A stretch of DNA of 64,000 nt from Scytonema sp. UIC 10036. Its GTDB lineage: Bacteria; Cyanobacteriota; Cyanobacteriia; Cyanobacteriales; Nostocaceae. The notes under the pieces were generated by a model. That model did no database searches, was not told the DNA's origin, and saw nothing but the letters and a program-made list of their open reading frames with translations. Where the stretch lies: NCBI RefSeq assembly GCF_009725235.1, contig NZ_WJFC01000020.1:1-64000 (forward strand), in the 5' to 3' direction. Shown here piece after piece: positions 8,445 through 18,293 of the stretch; positions within the stretch are counted from its first letter, which is position 1, and each line of letters starts with the position of its first letter. Position numbers and translations under genes: made by a program.

Positions 8445-9223
8445 AGATAAAAATCTGGTATTTTTTCATATAATATTGTATCATAAATTTGTACTATGAC
8501 AATCATAAACTATTTGTAGCAAAAAGAACGATTTGTTAAAGAAACAGGGTTTCTTAATGCATTGAATAAATAATCTAATACTATGAACCACCCCACCGCA
8601 TGGCGGATGCTGTGATTCGTTGGTCGAAATGAGCAGAAATACTCAGGGATGACCGCCTGGTTCAAAAGAAGGGATAAATCCCAACCGAACCTTGACAACT
8701 GAGCAACCATAGAGGTGAAGATGAGTAACCTAGAAAGTCCAGTCCTCTCCCGCAAGTGCAGCGGTGACAGCATGCCCCCCACACTTGGGAATAGCAACCT
8801 CAAGTGACCACTGAAACGGGGTAACACGGCGGTAACTGGAAGCCTAATCCGGTAACCCGTCTAGCAAGAACCTATGGTTAAAGCTTGGCTTGAAGATGCG
8901 CCTGAACCATCGTGAATGCGAACCAGCCAAAAGGCTGAAAGGCTGGAGCCAAAAGGCAAAGGATAGGGAGTTAGCGGTTCATCCACCGACTAATAAGCAC
9001 TTCCCATTAAACCCGGTGGACAGCATCAACCTAAAGGTTAGAAACAATGGTTGTTCGGAACGAAGTAACTCTCCATTATGCTCTCTGATGGTCGATACAG
9101 AGCAGGTAGCTAGCCGTAAGCGAATGGAAGAGTGGGATTGAGTTATAAGCGAATGCCCGGTTGTAATGACAGGGATATGCTGACGAACTCACGGTGATTT
9201 GGAATGTAGAGTTACAAGTAGCA

Positions 9224-9805
9224 ATGGATATGTCTAATACACGGCACCAGGATAAGCCCTTGCCTAAACCAGAGCCGATGGTGGAATGGAAGAACACGAA
9301 CTGGCGCAAGCTAGAACGGGTAGTATTTAAGTTGCAAAAGCGAATCTACAGAGCTTCTCAGCGTGGAGATGTTAAAGCAGTTCGCAAACTCCAAAAAACA
9401 CTGATGCGGTCTTGGTCAGCCAAGATGCTAGCGGTACGCAGGGTAACTCAGGATAACCAGGGTAAAGCAACTGCCGGGGTAGATGGAGTTAAGAAATTAA
9501 CTCCTCAACAACGGATAGAACTGATGTCCAAACTGAGATTAAACCGAAGGGCAAAACCAACTCGCCGGGTGTGGATTCCCAAGCCAGGTTCAGAAGAAAA
9601 ACGCCCCTTAGGAATTCCCACAATGTATGACAGAGCAACCCAAGCTCTGGTAAAACTAGCCTTGGAGCCGCAATGGGAGGCAATATTTGAACCCAATTCT
9701 TACGGGTTCCGACCAGGACGCTCATGCCACGATGCGATTGGAGCAATATTCACGGTAATCGCACAAAAATCCAGATACGTGTTAGATGCCGACATTTCCA
9801 AGTGC
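9224..9805 (+). CDS. Outer intron maturase/RT, 5' part (RT motifs 0-3)
   Basis: This part encodes 'NWRKLERVVFKLQKRIY', 'GVDGVKKLTP', 'RPLGIPTMYDRATQALVKLAL', 'NSYGFRPGRSCHDAI' and 'YVLDADISKC'. The catalytic Asp of motif 3 is in the last few codons. The frame then enters the inner intron and meets a stop at 9823. Splicing of the inner intron (9806-12207) joins codon TGC (9803-9805) in frame to TTC (12208), giving 'DISKCFDRINHKALLEKL', the expected motif. I prefer ATG at 9224; a GTG at 9194 is in the same frame. Confidence 0.88.
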
Positions 9806-10313
9806 GTGCGCCGCGACGATTAACGCGGTATTCCCAACCAAGTTGGGAGAGACTAAGAAGAATGTCTCTAAGTCAACCAACTTACCTGGAGTCGAAAGAC
9901 AAAAGGGACAACAGCATGTTGGTAAAGCCGGAAATGGAGAGAAGGCGTTAAAACCATTGTTCGGCAAGACTTGTGTGACAAGGTGAAGATTAAACTATCT
10001 GAAGCCCAATTCTGACGGTATACTCGATTACCTATTCCTACAACGCCTAAAAGGAATAATCGTTTGTGTGTAGTTTTAAGCATTTGAACCACACAACTTC
10101 TTTAAACGAAGTCAGCCACCGATGAGATGGCTTAACGAATGAGTGGGACACCTAAATCACACTGATACGTACCGAGTTGATGAAGCGCGGGATGGTCTAT
10201 GGGACGCGAGTCCTATGACTACAGAGTTCCCATAGTAGTCCGAGGGCGGGAAAGCCGTCCACATGGCAAAGGGGAACAGGTATTTCTTACATTGTTACCG
10301 AGAGGTACGCGAG

Positions 10314-12098
10314 ATGCGAAACGCCGAAACGGTGTTAAATGTAATCCGAGACAGGGGGTACCGGGGTTTACCACTGGATGATGTCTACAGACAGTTGTTC
10401 AATCCCGACTTGTACCTTTTAGCGTATAGCCGCATTTATAAAAATGCTGGAGCAATGACGCCTGGGATAACTCAGGAAACTGCTGACGGAATGTCCATGA
10501 AAAAGATTGAAACTCTTATCGAAGAGATTCGATATGAACGCTTTCGATGGACACCAGTGAGGCGAATTAATATTCCCAAGAAAAATGGGAAAACTCGACC
10601 ACTAGGTATTCCTACTTGGAAAGACAAATTGGTTCAAGAAGTAGTACGTTTAATATTAGAAGCGTATTATGAACCCCAATTTTCCGACAACAGTCATGGT
10701 TTCAGACCAAAACGCGGATGCCATACGGCGCTAACAGTAATAGACCGCACTTGGCAAGGAACCAAGTGGTTTATTGAAGGAGATATCAAAGGCTGTTTTG
10801 ACAACATAGACCATAAAATCTTAATGTCAATTCTGTGCGAGAAAATCCAAGATAACCGCTTCCTGAGATTGATTGAAAACTTACTCAAGGCAGGTTATTG
10901 TGAGCAATGGAGATATCACTCCACCCTCAGCGGAACACCGCAAGGCGCGATAGTATCACCCATACTCGCCAATATCTATCTTGATAAATTCGATAAATTT
11001 ATCGAACGGACACTTATCCCAGAGTATACAAGAGGTAAAGCAAGGGCAGAAAATCCGGAATACTCAAAACTCGTAAAACTTGCCTGGTATTACAGGAAGA
11101 AGGGACAAATTGAAAAAGCGCGTCAACTGGAAATTCAATACCAGCAAATGCCTTCCAAAGATGTTCGTGACCCTAAATACAGAAGGCTAAATTATGTGCG
11201 GTACGCTGATGATTTTCTACTTGGATTCATTGGTTCATTTCAAGAGGCAAAAGAAATCAAGGAAAAATTGAAGACATTTCTAGCGGAAAATCTTCAGCTA
11301 GAATTATCTAAAGAAAAGACCTTAATTACTCATGCTAGAAACGAAGCAGCGAACTTCTTAGGTTACGAAATTCTAGTTCAATATTCCGACACTAAGCATA
11401 CCAATGGTAAGCGCTCAATTAATGGAATTACTGGACTAAGAATTCCCACAAGCTTTGTAGAAGAAAAATGTTCTCTCTATATGAGAAATGGGAAACCCAT
11501 TCACCGCCCTGAATTAATAAATGATGATGATTTCACTATCATCAACATTTACCAATCAGAATATAGAGGGTACGTACAATTCTACAGCCTTGCTCAAAAC
11601 ATCGCGTGGCTCCAAAAACTCCAATGGGTTATGTGGAGTTCGTTGATGAAAACTCTTGCTTGTAAACACAAAACTAGCGTGGCTAAAATTTGCGCGAAGT
11701 ATCACAAGACGGTAAAACTGCCACACGGTCTAAGAAAGTGTGTCGAAATCACCGTCCCAAGAGAAGGCAAGAAACCCTTAGTGGCTCGTTTCGGTGGTAT
11801 ACCACTAAAACGCAACCTAAAAACAATCATAGAAGACCTGCCACGAGCGCGAAAGCCCGCGTTCAGAAATGAACTGATTAAACGGCTTCAAGCTGATGAA
11901 TGCGAGATTTGTGGGGCAAGAGGTGATATTGAAGTTCACCATATTCGCGCCCTCAAAGACCTCAAAACCAAAGGTAGAAAAGAAAAACCGCAATGGATGC
12001 AAATCATGTCCGCACGTAGGAGAAAAACTTTGATGGTCTGCCCTCAATGCCATGATGCTATACACGCAGGTAACCCCGCAGGTAAACAAGTCTCATGA
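10314..12098 (+). CDS. Inner intron maturase/reverse transcriptase with HNH endonuclease
   Basis: From ATG 10314 the protein has 594 residues; ATG 10263 would add 17, but family members begin near '(M)RNAETVLNVIRDRG'. RT motifs are 'RPLGIPTWKDKLVQE', 'GDIKGCFDNIDH', 'GTPQGAIVSPILANIYL' and 'RYADDFLLGF'. A maturase X domain follows, then a C-terminal zinc/HNH module 'CEICGARGDIEVHHI...CPQCHDAIH'. The sequence is clearly different from the outer maturase, so this is an invasion by another intron lineage, not a self-duplication. It would splice its own intron and so also restore the outer ORF. Confidence 0.93.
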   Translation: MRNAETVLNVIRDRGYRGLPLDDVYRQLFNPDLYLLAYSRIYKNAGAMTPGITQETADGMSMKKIETLIEEIRYERFRWTPVRRINIPKKNGKTRPLGIPTWKDKLVQEVVRLILEAYYEPQFSDNSHGFRPKRGCHTALTVIDRTWQGTKWFIEGDIKGCFDNIDHKILMSILCEKIQDNRFLRLIENLLKAGYCEQWRYHSTLSGTPQGAIVSPILANIYLDKFDKFIERTLIPEYTRGKARAENPEYSKLVKLAWYYRKKGQIEKARQLEIQYQQMPSKDVRDPKYRRLNYVRYADDFLLGFIGSFQEAKEIKEKLKTFLAENLQLELSKEKTLITHARNEAANFLGYEILVQYSDTKHTNGKRSINGITGLRIPTSFVEEKCSLYMRNGKPIHRPELINDDDFTIINIYQSEYRGYVQFYSLAQNIAWLQKLQWVMWSSLMKTLACKHKTSVAKICAKYHKTVKLPHGLRKCVEITVPREGKKPLVARFGGIPLKRNLKTIIEDLPRARKPAFRNELIKRLQADECEICGARGDIEVHHIRALKDLKTKGRKEKPQWMQIMSARRRKTLMVCPQCHDAIHAGNPAGKQVS

Positions 12099-12113
12099 TA
12101 ATGGAATACTGGA

Positions 12114-12147
12114 GAGCCGTGTACCTGGAAACTCGTAAGCACGGTTC
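12114..12147 (+). ncRNA. Domain V of the inner group II intron
   Basis: The 34-base hairpin begins GAGCCGTG and ends CACGGTTC, with a GAAA-containing tip. This is the catalytic core helix with the conserved AGC triad. A domain VI-like stem follows before the 3' splice site. Confidence 0.9.
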
Positions 12148-12207
12148 GGCGGGGGCTAGTTGGAAAAGGAGCCAATAATTGGAAACCTCGCTAGCTAGCT
12201 ACCCACT

Positions 12208-13395
12208 TTCGACCGCATCAATCATAAGGCATTGCTGGAAAAACTGAATACATTCCCCACCATCCGCCGACAAATTCGAGCATGGTTAAAAGCGGGAGTG
12301 ATGGATAATGGAGCTTTCTCCGAAACATTTGAGGGTACTCCGCAGGGTGGGGTCATTTCTCCACTATTAGCTAACATTGCCCTCCACGGGATGGAAAACC
12401 GGATTAAACAGGTGTCCAAAACCGCGTTTCTTATTCGGTATGCCGACGACTTCGTCATTTTACACGATAGTCTAAACGTTGTCCAAAAATGCCAGCAAGT
12501 AATAACCAAATGGTTAAAAGGCATGGGGTTGGAATTAAAGTCAAGTAAGACCCGGTTAGCCCATACCCTCCACAAGTATGATTCACAACCACCAGGGTTT
12601 GATTTTCTAGGGTTCACGGTCAGACAATTCCCGGTTGGCAAATACCAATCCGGAAGATGCAATGGAACCATACTTGGCTTTAAAACCCTCATCAAACCAA
12701 GTAATAAAAAGCTGAAGTTACATGCTGAGTCACTTCGTAGTGTCATCAAAACCCATAAAGCTGCGCCTCAAGAGGCGTTAATCAGCAGATTGAACCCGAT
12801 TATACGCGGTTGGGCAAACTACTACAGCACAGTGGTGAGTAAAGAAATCTTCTCAGGGATGGATGAACTCATCTATCAGCAACTAAGGGCTTGGTCAAAA
12901 TTCCGTCATCCGAATAAAGACGGGCATTGGATATCCAGACGCTACTGGCTAATAGACCAGGGAGAAGGATGGGTCTTTGCCAGTAGGAAAAAGGATAGAA
13001 AGATACGCCTCAAAAAGCACTCGGAAACACCAATCGTTAGACACGTAAAAGTGCAAGGAGAACGTAGTCCTTATGACGGAGATTGGATATATTGGAGTAC
13101 CAGAATGGGAATGCATCCAGAAGCAGCAACAAGAATGGCAACGCTCTTGAAAAAACAGAAAGGAATATGCGCCCACTGCGGATTGTACTTTAAAGATGGA
13201 GATTTACTAGAAATAGACCACAAAAAACCACGCTCAAAAGGCGGAAAAGACACAAAAGATAATTTTCAGTTACTCCACCGACACTGCCACGATACAAAAA
13301 CAGCCAATGATGATAAAGCTGAGAGAGGTGTCTATGACAAAGACCAAATCATTGAGGAGCCGTGTGAGGTGAAAATCTCACGCACGGTTTTGTAG
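12208..13395 (+). CDS. Outer intron maturase/RT, 3' part (RT motifs 4-7, X, HNH)
   Basis: The frame continues from 9805 after removal of the inner intron; the first codons are 'FDRINHKALLEKL'. It holds 'GTPQGGVISPLLANIALHG', the catalytic 'RYADDFVILH', a maturase X region ('IRGWANYYSTVV') and an HNH nuclease 'CAHCGLYFKDGDLLEIDHK...LLHRHCHD'. The joined protein is about 589 residues from ATG 9224 (599 from GTG 9194), normal for the class. The ORF reads through domain V to a stop at 13393-13395, as in other cyanobacterial maturases. Without splicing this half has only a TTG (12232) as possible start and lacks the first catalytic Asp. Confidence 0.9.
   Translation, partial: FDRINHKALLEKLNTFPTIRRQIRAWLKAGVMDNGAFSETFEGTPQGGVISPLLANIALHGMENRIKQVSKTAFLIRYADDFVILHDSLNVVQKCQQVITKWLKGMGLELKSSKTRLAHTLHKYDSQPPGFDFLGFTVRQFPVGKYQSGRCNGTILGFKTLIKPSNKKLKLHAESLRSVIKTHKAAPQEALISRLNPIIRGWANYYSTVVSKEIFSGMDELIYQQLRAWSKFRHPNKDGHWISRRYWLIDQGEGWVFASRKKDRKIRLKKHSETPIVRHVKVQGERSPYDGDWIYWSTRMGMHPEAATRMATLLKKQKGICAHCGLYFKDGDLLEIDHKKPRSKGGKDTKDNFQLLHRHCHDTKTANDDKAERGVYDKDQIIEEPCEVKISRTVL
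13357..13390 (+). ncRNA. Domain V of the outer group II intron
   Basis: The 34-base hairpin begins GAGCCGTG and ends CACGGTTT, with a GAAA tip. It overlaps the last codons of the maturase ORF. A stem CAGAG/CTCTG with an unpaired A on its 3' side follows and fits domain VI. Confidence 0.9.
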
Positions 13396-13442
13396 GCGAG
13401 GCAGAGGGGCGACTCTCTGACCTTAGCCAGCGGGTTTCTAGT

Positions 13443-13640
13443 TTACTGTCCCGGTTCAGTGAGACCTATAGTCGTGCAACAAGACAAGCCTGCTACCGTA
13501 CCTTTACGTGATGGTAATTTTTTACCTATCCAAATGTTGATTTTCTTGAGAATTTGACACACCCGAAAAGTAATTTTTGAAGTGTCAATTTTTGCCTTTC
13601 TTAGGATATTACAAGCACCTTGAGCATCTAAGTTATAGAG
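13443..13640 (-). pseudogene. C-terminal remnant of an IS200/IS605-type TnpB
   Basis: The minus-strand frame encodes 'NLDAQGACNILRKAK' and further residues to a stop at 13443. 'DAQGACNILRK' is the RuvC-III region near the C-terminus of TnpB proteins. The N-terminal two thirds and the zinc ribbon are absent here. The truncated TnpB at 20564-21643, on the same strand, lacks exactly the C-terminal part. The two may be halves of one gene split by the Tn554-like block. Confidence 0.55.
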
Positions 13641-13693
13641 AATAAGCATTTGTAAACAACAACAAAAACAAGGAGGCACATGGTGTTTACATC

Positions 13694-14755
13694 ATGTACA
13701 CTGTTCTCATGGTGGAAATTAAATGGGAACGATACCCGCTTGTGGCTGAATCTACACAAGCTCGACGTTGGTTACAGATTCAATTCGATTTGGGTTTAGC
13801 GCCTAACACTGTGGAAGCATATGGCAAAAGTTTAGAAGACTACATTCTATTTTGCACGATTTCAAGGCTAGTACCAGAAACGGCGAAGAAAGAACATATT
13901 GCTGCCTATGTGCGCTATTTAACTCTTCGTCCTAATCCGAGTGGAGTCAATGTGATTTCTCTAGATTCTGGAGTTGGTCTAGCGAATGCCACCATGCAAT
14001 TACGAATTACAGCAGTGCGGCTGTTTTATGACCATTTAATTGAAGAAGGTATTCGTGAGGATAACCCAGTTGGCAGAGGTCGGTATACACCAGGAAAAGG
14101 TTTTGGAGGGCACCGCGTGCGCAGCTTAATTCCTAGATATAAAAAGCTGCCTTGGATTCCGACTAACGAACATTGGGTTGCAATTTTGGAGGCTACGGCT
14201 ACTGAGTCACTCAGAAATAAAGTGATGTTAGCGATGTCATATGATGCAGCTCTCAGACGAGAAGAGTTATGTGCATTAACGACAAGTGACATAGATCCGG
14301 CTTTTAGGTTAATAACCATTAGGGCAGAAAATACGAAAAATCGACTTGAAAGAATCGTTCCTTACTCAGAAGCGACAGGAGTTTTATATAGCAATTACTT
14401 AAGATACCGTCGTCAGTTAAGTAGGGAACGAGGGGGATTATTTCTCTCAGAGTCAAGACGAAATAGAGGCAAACCTATCTCTATTTCCACTTGGTCAAAA
14501 GTAGTAGAGGGGATTGCGGACAGAGCAAAGATACAGCAATTTACTACACATACACCAAGGCATTTATGTTTAACAGATTTAGCTCGTGCTGGATGGGATT
14601 TACATGAAATAGCTAAGTTGGCAGGACACCGTAGTATGGAAACCACTCAAATTTATATCCATTTAAGTGGACGTGACTTAGCCCAGAGGTTTGAACAAAG
14701 CATGAACAGTATTCATGCTTGGCGGATTGCAATGATAACGGAAATACTGAAATGA
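13694..14755 (+). CDS. Tn554 TnpA-like tyrosine recombinase
   Basis: The 353-residue protein has a SAM-like N-terminal DNA-binding part and the catalytic set of tyrosine recombinases: Arg in 'ALRREELCALT', His/Arg in 'HTPRHLCLTDLA', His in 'LAGHRSMETTQIYIH' with the nucleophile Tyr. It overlaps the next gene by ATGA (14752-14755), as in Tn554-like tnpA-tnpB-tnpC operons. An AAGGAGG at 13670-13676 precedes it, but the spacing to ATG 13694 is long; ATG 13709 is possible. Confidence 0.85.
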   Translation: MYTVLMVEIKWERYPLVAESTQARRWLQIQFDLGLAPNTVEAYGKSLEDYILFCTISRLVPETAKKEHIAAYVRYLTLRPNPSGVNVISLDSGVGLANATMQLRITAVRLFYDHLIEEGIREDNPVGRGRYTPGKGFGGHRVRSLIPRYKKLPWIPTNEHWVAILEATATESLRNKVMLAMSYDAALRREELCALTTSDIDPAFRLITIRAENTKNRLERIVPYSEATGVLYSNYLRYRRQLSRERGGLFLSESRRNRGKPISISTWSKVVEGIADRAKIQQFTTHTPRHLCLTDLARAGWDLHEIAKLAGHRSMETTQIYIHLSGRDLAQRFEQSMNSIHAWRIAMITEILK

Positions 14756-17028
14756 AAGAACTAAAGACAACAAGTAATTTATCTCTACAAGATAAGAAAT
14801 GGCAATTTCCTATAGACGTTAATAAATATAATCGCAACTTGAATATTACTCCTGATGAGAGAAAACTCATTCAAAATATTTTAAAAGTGAAAAGTAAACG
14901 TTGTTATAGAACATACAAAGTTTTAGAGAAATTACTTAATCCTATTTATGATGTTTTAGAGATGATTAAAACTCCCCAAAAATATACTTCTCTCCCGATT
15001 AAAGTGATTTTACTAGAAATGGATAAAAAGGAAACGTCATTTTGGGCATGGTCAGAACAAGAATGGAAAGATATTCTTGGTCAAGGTGTTGAAGATTTTA
15101 ATAGAGTTTATAAAACAGGATGCAACTGTAGACGTGATTTAATCATCATTGCTTACTTACTATGTAATTGTAACATTCAAGCTTTCATGGATTATCGTAA
15201 AGCTTATCATTATAAATTCGCTCAAATCGTGTTTGGGAGTTCTTTAATAGATCAATATGTTGAACTAGTACATACAACATATGTTAACATTGGACATGGA
15301 GAGTTTAGGAAAAATAGCAGAATTTATAATTCTATAGGGGCGTTGATGTTAGCAAACAGAAGCCCCTATCTCGAAAATTTAACAACAGAGTGCTTAGAAG
15401 TATTAAGAGCCGAAAAAAACTTAGCAGAATATATTAAACGGGATTTAATAGTAATATCTCAAGCTCTAACAGTATTAGGGTTTATTGATAAACCTCTTAA
15501 ACCAAATATACAAGAGGGAGAAAAATTCGGAAATCATAATGCTACTACTGATGTCGCCTCTGAGTGGGTACAATGGTGTCAACGTTGGAAAGACACTTCT
15601 ACTTTAAATCCAAAAACTCGTCAACAGGCTTATTATTTGCTACTAAAAATTGGTCGCTGGCTTGCTCAAAAACATCCTCAAATAGTCAGTCCACAACAAT
15701 GGACTCGTGACTTAGCGATTGGGTTTGTAGCAGCGGTAGATCGAATGAACGTAGGGGATTATATAGACAATACAAAACAATTTAAAGACAGGCTAGGAAA
15801 GCCTCTTACTCCTGCTGCCAAAGCTCATCTGCTTTCTACTGCAAGAAGATTCTTTAATGATTGTCAAGAATGGGCGTGGATATCAAGAAAATTTAATCCA
15901 GATAGAGCTTTAGCAACACCGCGTTCAGTTAGAGCTTTAATTGGTCCAAACCCAAGAGTAATCGCTGACGATATTTGGGCTAAATTATTATGGGCTGGTC
16001 TTAATCTTACTAAAGATGACCTTCCAACATCTATTTATATGGCAGACGGAGTAAATCGTACACACTGGTATCCATTAGAAATGGTTCAAGCCATAGTGAT
16101 TATATGGCTATTTGCGGGCTTACGTTGCAATGAAATAACTCGTTTACGAGTAGGGTGTGTGCGTTGGCAGAAAAATGATGTAATTATTCCTAGTACAAAT
16201 GAAGTAGTTTCTAAGGATGCTGTTTGTTACTTAGATATTCCAGTTAATAAAACTAATACTGCTTATACAAAACCTGTTGACCGGGTTATAGGAGAGGCTG
16301 TTGTTACGTGGGAAAAAGTTCGACCCATCCAACCTCCCACTATAGATTCCAAAGATGGTAGTATTGTTCATTATTTGTTTTTTTATAGAGGTAAAAAAAT
16401 TGGAGAGACTTATATAAACAAGTCTATTATTCCAATGCTTTGTAGAAAAGCAGGTGTACCTGAAAAAGATGCAAGAGGTAATATTACAAGTCACAGAGCT
16501 AGGTCTACAATTGCATCTCAGCTAGCTAATGCTAAAGAGCCTATGACTTTGCTTGAACTAAAAGAATGGCTAGGACATAGGGATGTTAATTCAACAATCA
16601 ACTACACTAAGGTTTCACCAACTAAATTAGCTAAATCATATCAAGATGCTGAATACTTCAAACGGAATATTCGTACTATTGAAGTTTTAATTGACCAAGA
16701 TGCTGTTAAAAGTGGAGCAGCTGCCAATGGTGAACCTTGGATGTTTTATGATTTAGGGCATGGCTACTGCACATACGATTTCTTTGACTCTTGTCAACAC
16801 CGCATGGCTTGCGCTAAATGTAATTTCTACGTTCCTAAAAATTCCAGTAAGGCACAAATTCTAGAATCTAAAACCAATCTTCAAAGAATGTTGCAAGAAA
16901 TTCCCTTAACTGATGAAGAACGTGCTGCCGTTGAAGAAGGTATAGAAGCTATGTCTGTATTAAGTGCCAAATTAGCTGATGTACCAACGCCTGAAGGTAG
17001 AACACCGAGGGAACTAGGTAATGCATAA
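14752..17028 (+). CDS. Tn554 TnpB-like large tyrosine recombinase
   Basis: The 758-residue protein has the recombinase residues in its C-terminal half: 'GLRCNEITRLRV' (Arg), 'SHRARSTIASQL' (HxxR) and 'LGHRDVNSTINYTKV' (His and Tyr). A Cys-rich 'CQHRMACAKCNFYVP' near the end suggests metal binding, as in relatives. I chose ATG 14752 because it overlaps the tnpA stop; an upstream TTG at 14719 is unlikely. The downstream gene overlaps by 8 bp. Base composition is AT-rich relative to the chromosome to the right. Confidence 0.85.
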   Translation: MKELKTTSNLSLQDKKWQFPIDVNKYNRNLNITPDERKLIQNILKVKSKRCYRTYKVLEKLLNPIYDVLEMIKTPQKYTSLPIKVILLEMDKKETSFWAWSEQEWKDILGQGVEDFNRVYKTGCNCRRDLIIIAYLLCNCNIQAFMDYRKAYHYKFAQIVFGSSLIDQYVELVHTTYVNIGHGEFRKNSRIYNSIGALMLANRSPYLENLTTECLEVLRAEKNLAEYIKRDLIVISQALTVLGFIDKPLKPNIQEGEKFGNHNATTDVASEWVQWCQRWKDTSTLNPKTRQQAYYLLLKIGRWLAQKHPQIVSPQQWTRDLAIGFVAAVDRMNVGDYIDNTKQFKDRLGKPLTPAAKAHLLSTARRFFNDCQEWAWISRKFNPDRALATPRSVRALIGPNPRVIADDIWAKLLWAGLNLTKDDLPTSIYMADGVNRTHWYPLEMVQAIVIIWLFAGLRCNEITRLRVGCVRWQKNDVIIPSTNEVVSKDAVCYLDIPVNKTNTAYTKPVDRVIGEAVVTWEKVRPIQPPTIDSKDGSIVHYLFFYRGKKIGETYINKSIIPMLCRKAGVPEKDARGNITSHRARSTIASQLANAKEPMTLLELKEWLGHRDVNSTINYTKVSPTKLAKSYQDAEYFKRNIRTIEVLIDQDAVKSGAAANGEPWMFYDLGHGYCTYDFFDSCQHRMACAKCNFYVPKNSSKAQILESKTNLQRMLQEIPLTDEERAAVEEGIEAMSVLSAKLADVPTPEGRTPRELGNA

Positions 17029-18247
17029 CATAATTTACTTAAATACTATGTTAAAACGAAACACATCAGGATTACAGTCACACGCGAAACTCAAAAGAGA
17101 TTCTGCTATGATACGTACAGAGCAGGCAATTCAAAAGCTACTTAAAGAAAAAAAGAGTATTAATTTTGGAAGCGTAGCACAAGAAGCTGGAGTATCGAGA
17201 ACATGGCTATACAATCAAATAGAAATTCGAGATAAAATTGAGGAATTAAGAAATAAAGATTTAGTCAAAAAAAACCAGAATTCAAAAACCTCAAAGACAT
17301 TAGAAACTCAAACAGTAACCAGTACCTCTAAAACCAGTGTAGTCAAGGAACTGGAACAAAGAATCAAAAAATTAGAAACGGAAAATTTGGTACTTAGACA
17401 ACATTTAGAAGTTGTGTATGGAATGTCTTCTGAGGAGTTAGTCAGAACTGTGGAAGTGCTGCAAGTAGAAAATGGTGAACTCAAAAGACAAATTCAGGAA
17501 TTTAGTAATATTAGTGATAACACTGCTGTATCAGACTTGATAAATCGCCAACTACATGAAAGAATTTATACTTTAGAGTCAGAAAAAGCAAAACTGTTCA
17601 TAAATTATGAACAAGTAACTCAACAATTAGGTAAATTAAATACTGAATTGGGTAATCTGGATAACCTAAACTCAACCAATCAAAAACAAGCTGATGAAAT
17701 TAAACAACTTCAAGCAGCATTGGAGTCTAGTCAGAGAGAATTACGAGAATATCAACAACGTTTTAGTACCACTCATCCTCAAGACAATTTAATTAAAGAG
17801 GATAAAATCATCTCAAACTCTAATAATGCTCTGAAAAAAGAATTTCAAGATAAATGTTCGGAATTGGGCATTAAACTCAATAAAAATCTCATTTATCTTA
17901 TTAAGTCTAAAACTGATGAACAAGTCAATAATGCTTTATCAGTAGTTAAAGAGAGGTTAGATATAGGTAGTAAAAAAGTCCGTTCAAAAGCTGCTTTATT
18001 TAGAAGTGCTCTAGAAAATGATTGGTCACCTAACGAATCTGATGCAGAGCGAGAGGCTAATACGATTAAAAATACTTTTTCTGAATGGTATGAGTTGGCG
18101 CGAGATTATGGAATTGTTAAACAATTTAAAGAAGAAAACGGAATAATTATGGTAAAAGATAATACTGACCGATGGGTAAAGTATGAAGACTTTTCTGCAA
18201 AATGGACGTTAGAATATGTCCGTCGCCAGCAAAGACATAAAAAATGA
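17021..18247 (+). CDS. TnpC-like DUF6262-type coiled-coil protein
   Basis: The 408-residue protein starts with a short basic HTH-like region ('VAQEAGVSRTWLYNQ') and continues as a long coiled coil (about residues 100-250). The C-terminal third contains 'LGIKLNKNLIYLIK'. It matches the third gene of Tn554-like transposons, a DNA-binding accessory factor. ATG 17021 overlaps the previous stop; ATG 17048 is an alternative. Confidence 0.75.
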   Translation: MHNIIYLNTMLKRNTSGLQSHAKLKRDSAMIRTEQAIQKLLKEKKSINFGSVAQEAGVSRTWLYNQIEIRDKIEELRNKDLVKKNQNSKTSKTLETQTVTSTSKTSVVKELEQRIKKLETENLVLRQHLEVVYGMSSEELVRTVEVLQVENGELKRQIQEFSNISDNTAVSDLINRQLHERIYTLESEKAKLFINYEQVTQQLGKLNTELGNLDNLNSTNQKQADEIKQLQAALESSQRELREYQQRFSTTHPQDNLIKEDKIISNSNNALKKEFQDKCSELGIKLNKNLIYLIKSKTDEQVNNALSVVKERLDIGSKKVRSKAALFRSALENDWSPNESDAEREANTIKNTFSEWYELARDYGIVKQFKEENGIIMVKDNTDRWVKYEDFSAKWTLEYVRRQQRHKK

Positions 18248-18293
18248 CCGCTAAATGTTTGTAGGTTGAATAAGATATGTTAAGCAGTCTGTC

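Larger units (their letters stand above)
9806..12207 (+). mobile_element. Inner group II intron, complete, nested in the outer maturase ORF
   Basis: It starts with GTGCGCC at 9806 and ends at about 12207 (ACCCACT; the last base is uncertain by one). It has its own maturase ORF and a canonical domain V at 12114-12147. At 2402 bp it is full length. Its removal restores the outer maturase frame exactly. The insertion point is inside the codons of the most conserved RT motif (DISKC/FD). Confidence 0.9.
8612..13424 (+). mobile_element. Outer group II intron (host of the twintron)
   Basis: Structured non-coding DNA from about 8612 (GTGATTCG, a GUGYG-like 5' end) leads into a maturase ORF at about 9224. 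Domain V is at 13357-13390 and a domain VI-like stem with a bulged A at about 13401-13423. The 3' end is uncertain by several bases. The maturase ORF is interrupted by a second intron (9806-12207). Without the inner intron the element would be about 2.4 kb, normal for a maturase-bearing intron. It reads on the plus strand and appears inserted in an inverted-repeat end of an IS200/IS605-type element. Confidence 0.8.

Noticed and set aside
10263..10313. N-terminal extension of the inner maturase from ATG 10263
   Set aside because: Family members start close to the ATG at 10314, and the extra 17 residues overlap structured intron RNA.
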